Both the position numbers and the translations under genes were made by a program. The notes beneath the pieces are model-generated. The model had not been told where the DNA came from and did no database searches. It was given only the letters and a program-made list of their open reading frames with translations. A stretch of DNA of 24,545 bases from an uncultured Ruthenibacterium sp. (GTDB lineage Bacteria; Bacillota; Clostridia; Oscillospirales; Ruminococcaceae), in assembly GCA_910587145.1 (NCBI GenBank), contig CAJUMH010000039.1:1-24545 (forward strand), given 5' to 3'. Below are positions 23,272 to 24,545 of the stretch, one piece after another (the first letter of the stretch is position 1; every line of letters starts with the position of its first letter).

Positions 23272-23368
23272 AGTAAGATCCTCCGTTCGATCTTCTGCGC
23301 GCCAGGCAGAAGGGTCGGTTCTTCTCCCGCCCGCAGAAAAGCGGTGCGTGCCCCGGCGTTTTTGGCGT

Positions 23369-24545
23369 TTATCCCGCGCGCTGCGGCACGCACTCCAGAA
23401 TGCTGCGGGCGATGGCGTCGGCCGTGTTCCAAAGCTGGCTTTCGCTCGTTACCTGCTCGTACTCGGCGGGGTTTACCATAAAGCCCGCCTCCAGCAGCAC
23501 CGCCGGGCAGGTGGTGTTGCGCGTTACATAGTAATAGCCCCACATCGCGCCGCGCGAAGGGCGGCCGGTTGCCTGCGATACATTGTTTACCAATGTTTCC
23601 GCCAGCGTCTTGCCGTTCGGATAGAAATAATAGCACTCGGTGCCCGTGTGCCGGTTCGCGTCTGTGCTGAGTTCCACGGAATTGTGGTGGATGGCGATGA
23701 AGAAATCCGGCTGTCCGGTGCTGATGGCCGCGTTGCGTTCTTCCAGCGAAAGGAACGAATCGTCGGTGCGAATGGTCTGCACCGACGCGCCCATCTGCTC
23801 CAGCCGGTATTTTGCCGCCAGTGTCAGCGCCAGATTCACGTCCTTTTCCACAGGCGCGCCGTAGCCGGCCGCGCCCATCGCGCCCGCGTCCTGGTCGCCA
23901 TGTCCGGCGTCCAGCAGCACCGTCACGCCCGCGAGCGGATGTCCGAATTCCGCACTGCGCATGGGCGCCCGCTTTAAGATCACCTGCGTTGTGCCGCCGG
24001 CGTATTCCACGCTGTATCCCCAAATGGGCTGCGCAAACGAGAACGTCACACGTGTATATGCGCCCCGCGGCGTTACCGCGGCGCCCGATACCAGCTGCGA
24101 GCCGGTGACGGCGAAGTCCTCCGCAAAATCCGCGCCATAAAAATCCATTTCCAAATTGCCGTCCACAAGGTTGGTATAGGCCAGCGGCGTGCCCGAGCCG
24201 GTAAAGGTAAGCGCCTCGCCCGCGGCGGTTTGGGCTGCCGTGGCTCCCGTAAAGGCGGGGCGGGCAGCCTCCTGCGAAACCGTCTCGGTATTGTAGGCGA
24301 GCACGTAGTCTCCGCTTTCCAGCTGATAGGCCCAGGTGGTTTTTCCGCTGCGCCTTGTCTCTACGCACGAGACAACGGACGCCGTCGCGCCGCGCCGCAC
24401 CGTCTCGTTGATATTGCCGTCGGACGCGGGGTCGTATAAAAGGCTTGTGATCCAGCCTGTGGTGCGCACAAGGGTTCCGGGGGCTGCCTGCTGCGTCGCG
24501 TCGTGTGCAGCGCCGCCCCCGGAACCCTTGTGCGCACCACAGGCT
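23369..24545 (-). CDS. N-acetylmuramoyl-L-alanine amidase (Amidase_3), 5' end missing
   Basis: Cuts the bond between N-acetylmuramic acid and the stem peptide of peptidoglycan, outside the cell. The C-terminal Amidase_3 domain is complete, with zinc ligands in LLDAGHGDQDAGAMG (His), PVEKDVNLAL (Glu) and IAIHHNS (His) and the catalytic Glu in AVLLEAGFMVNP. Before it lies a domain of about 190 residues, mostly beta (GTLVRTTGWITSLLYDP to VILKRAPMRS), probably binding the wall. The reading frame is open to the window edge and no signal peptide is visible, so the true start is outside. A GTG at 24469 exists, but coding clearly continues upstream (AATQQ-like residues then PGTLVRTTGW). Bases 24515-24545 copy 24454-24484 in reverse and are probably not genuine, so the gene is only reliable up to about 24514. 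Confidence 0.9.
   Translation of the reverse strand, partial: ACGAHKGSGGGAAHDATQQAAPGTLVRTTGWITSLLYDPASDGNINETVRRGATASVVSCVETRRSGKTTWAYQLESGDYVLAYNTETVSQEAARPAFTGATAAQTAAGEALTFTGSGTPLAYTNLVDGNLEMDFYGADFAEDFAVTGSQLVSGAAVTPRGAYTRVTFSFAQPIWGYSVEYAGGTTQVILKRAPMRSAEFGHPLAGVTVLLDAGHGDQDAGAMGAAGYGAPVEKDVNLALTLAAKYRLEQMGASVQTIRTDDSFLSLEERNAAISTGQPDFFIAIHHNSVELSTDANRHTGTECYYFYPNGKTLAETLVNNVSQATGRPSRGAMWGYYYVTRNTTCPAVLLEAGFMVNPAEYEQVTSESQLWNTADAIARSILECVPQRAG
24454..24545. repeat. 31-bp perfect inverted repeat at the window end
   Basis: Arm 24454-24484 and arm 24515-24545 are exact reverse complements, around a 30-base spacer. The right arm ends exactly with the window. Because the left arm is ordinary amidase coding sequence, the right arm looks like a fold-back copy made in assembly or library preparation. 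Confidence 0.95.

Noticed and set aside
21865..23481. A 538-codon plus-strand open frame
   Set aside because: It is the antisense of the polytopic membrane protein. The product is full of Gln, Lys, Arg and His, as expected for the reverse of hydrophobic codons.
1..24545. CRISPR arrays, transposons, phage or defence genes
   Set aside because: No regularly spaced repeats, transposase, integrase, Cas or toxin-antitoxin proteins were recognised on either strand.

Overview
The window looks like chromosomal DNA of a GC-rich, low-redundancy Gram-positive anaerobe, most likely an uncultured gut Clostridia of the Ruminococcaceae/Oscillospirales type. This rests on the rimP-nusA-ylxR-ylxQ-infB-rbfA-nrnA-truB-ribF gene order, strong AGGAGG-type ribosome binding sites, a class-2 (Firmicutes) GalT, an ECF transporter S component under a B12 riboswitch, and Gram-positive envelope genes. 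The organism is inferred from family knowledge. No rRNA or tRNA marker is present.

Left part (1-6900): galT (minus) is divergent from asnS (plus). The asnS leader has a good sigma-A promoter, a terminator-like hairpin and a palindrome just before the ribosome binding site. A cobalamin riboswitch follows, with terminator hairpins downstream. It controls a translationally coupled pair: a membrane-anchored DUF4430 (transcobalamin-like) protein and an ECF S component. Together they make a plausible corrinoid-capture and uptake unit. prfC (release factor 3) comes next, with its own promoter and a strong terminator.

Middle part (6870-15613): an intergenic stretch of about 390 bases carries an inverted copy of a 23-bp piece of the prfC 3' end and a GC-rich inverted repeat. 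It is followed by the classic transcription/translation operon: ribosome maturation (rimP, rbfA), transcription elongation (nusA), RNase P modulator (ylxR), L7Ae-like protein (ylxQ), initiation factor 2 (infB), nanoRNase (nrnA), tRNA pseudouridine synthase (truB) and FAD synthesis (ribF). Several genes overlap by 10-13 bases, so translational coupling is likely.

Right part (15714-24545): a MATE efflux gene (minus) is divergent from a LysR-type regulator (plus), an ordinary efflux/regulator pair. A minus-strand group of cell-envelope genes follows: a membrane-anchored SGNH hydrolase with a cysteine-rich tail of visibly lower GC, a DUF4352-like lipoprotein, a polytopic GT-C-like membrane protein, and an N-acetylmuramoyl-L-alanine amidase cut by the window end. 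The last 31 bases are a perfect reverse complement of bases 60-90 nt further in, which looks like a contig-end fold-back artefact rather than biology.

No mobile element, CRISPR array or defence system was found. The most interesting items are the B12-riboswitch/DUF4430/S-component unit with its unusual multi-hairpin leader, and the SGNH hydrolase with its compositionally foreign cysteine-rich tail.
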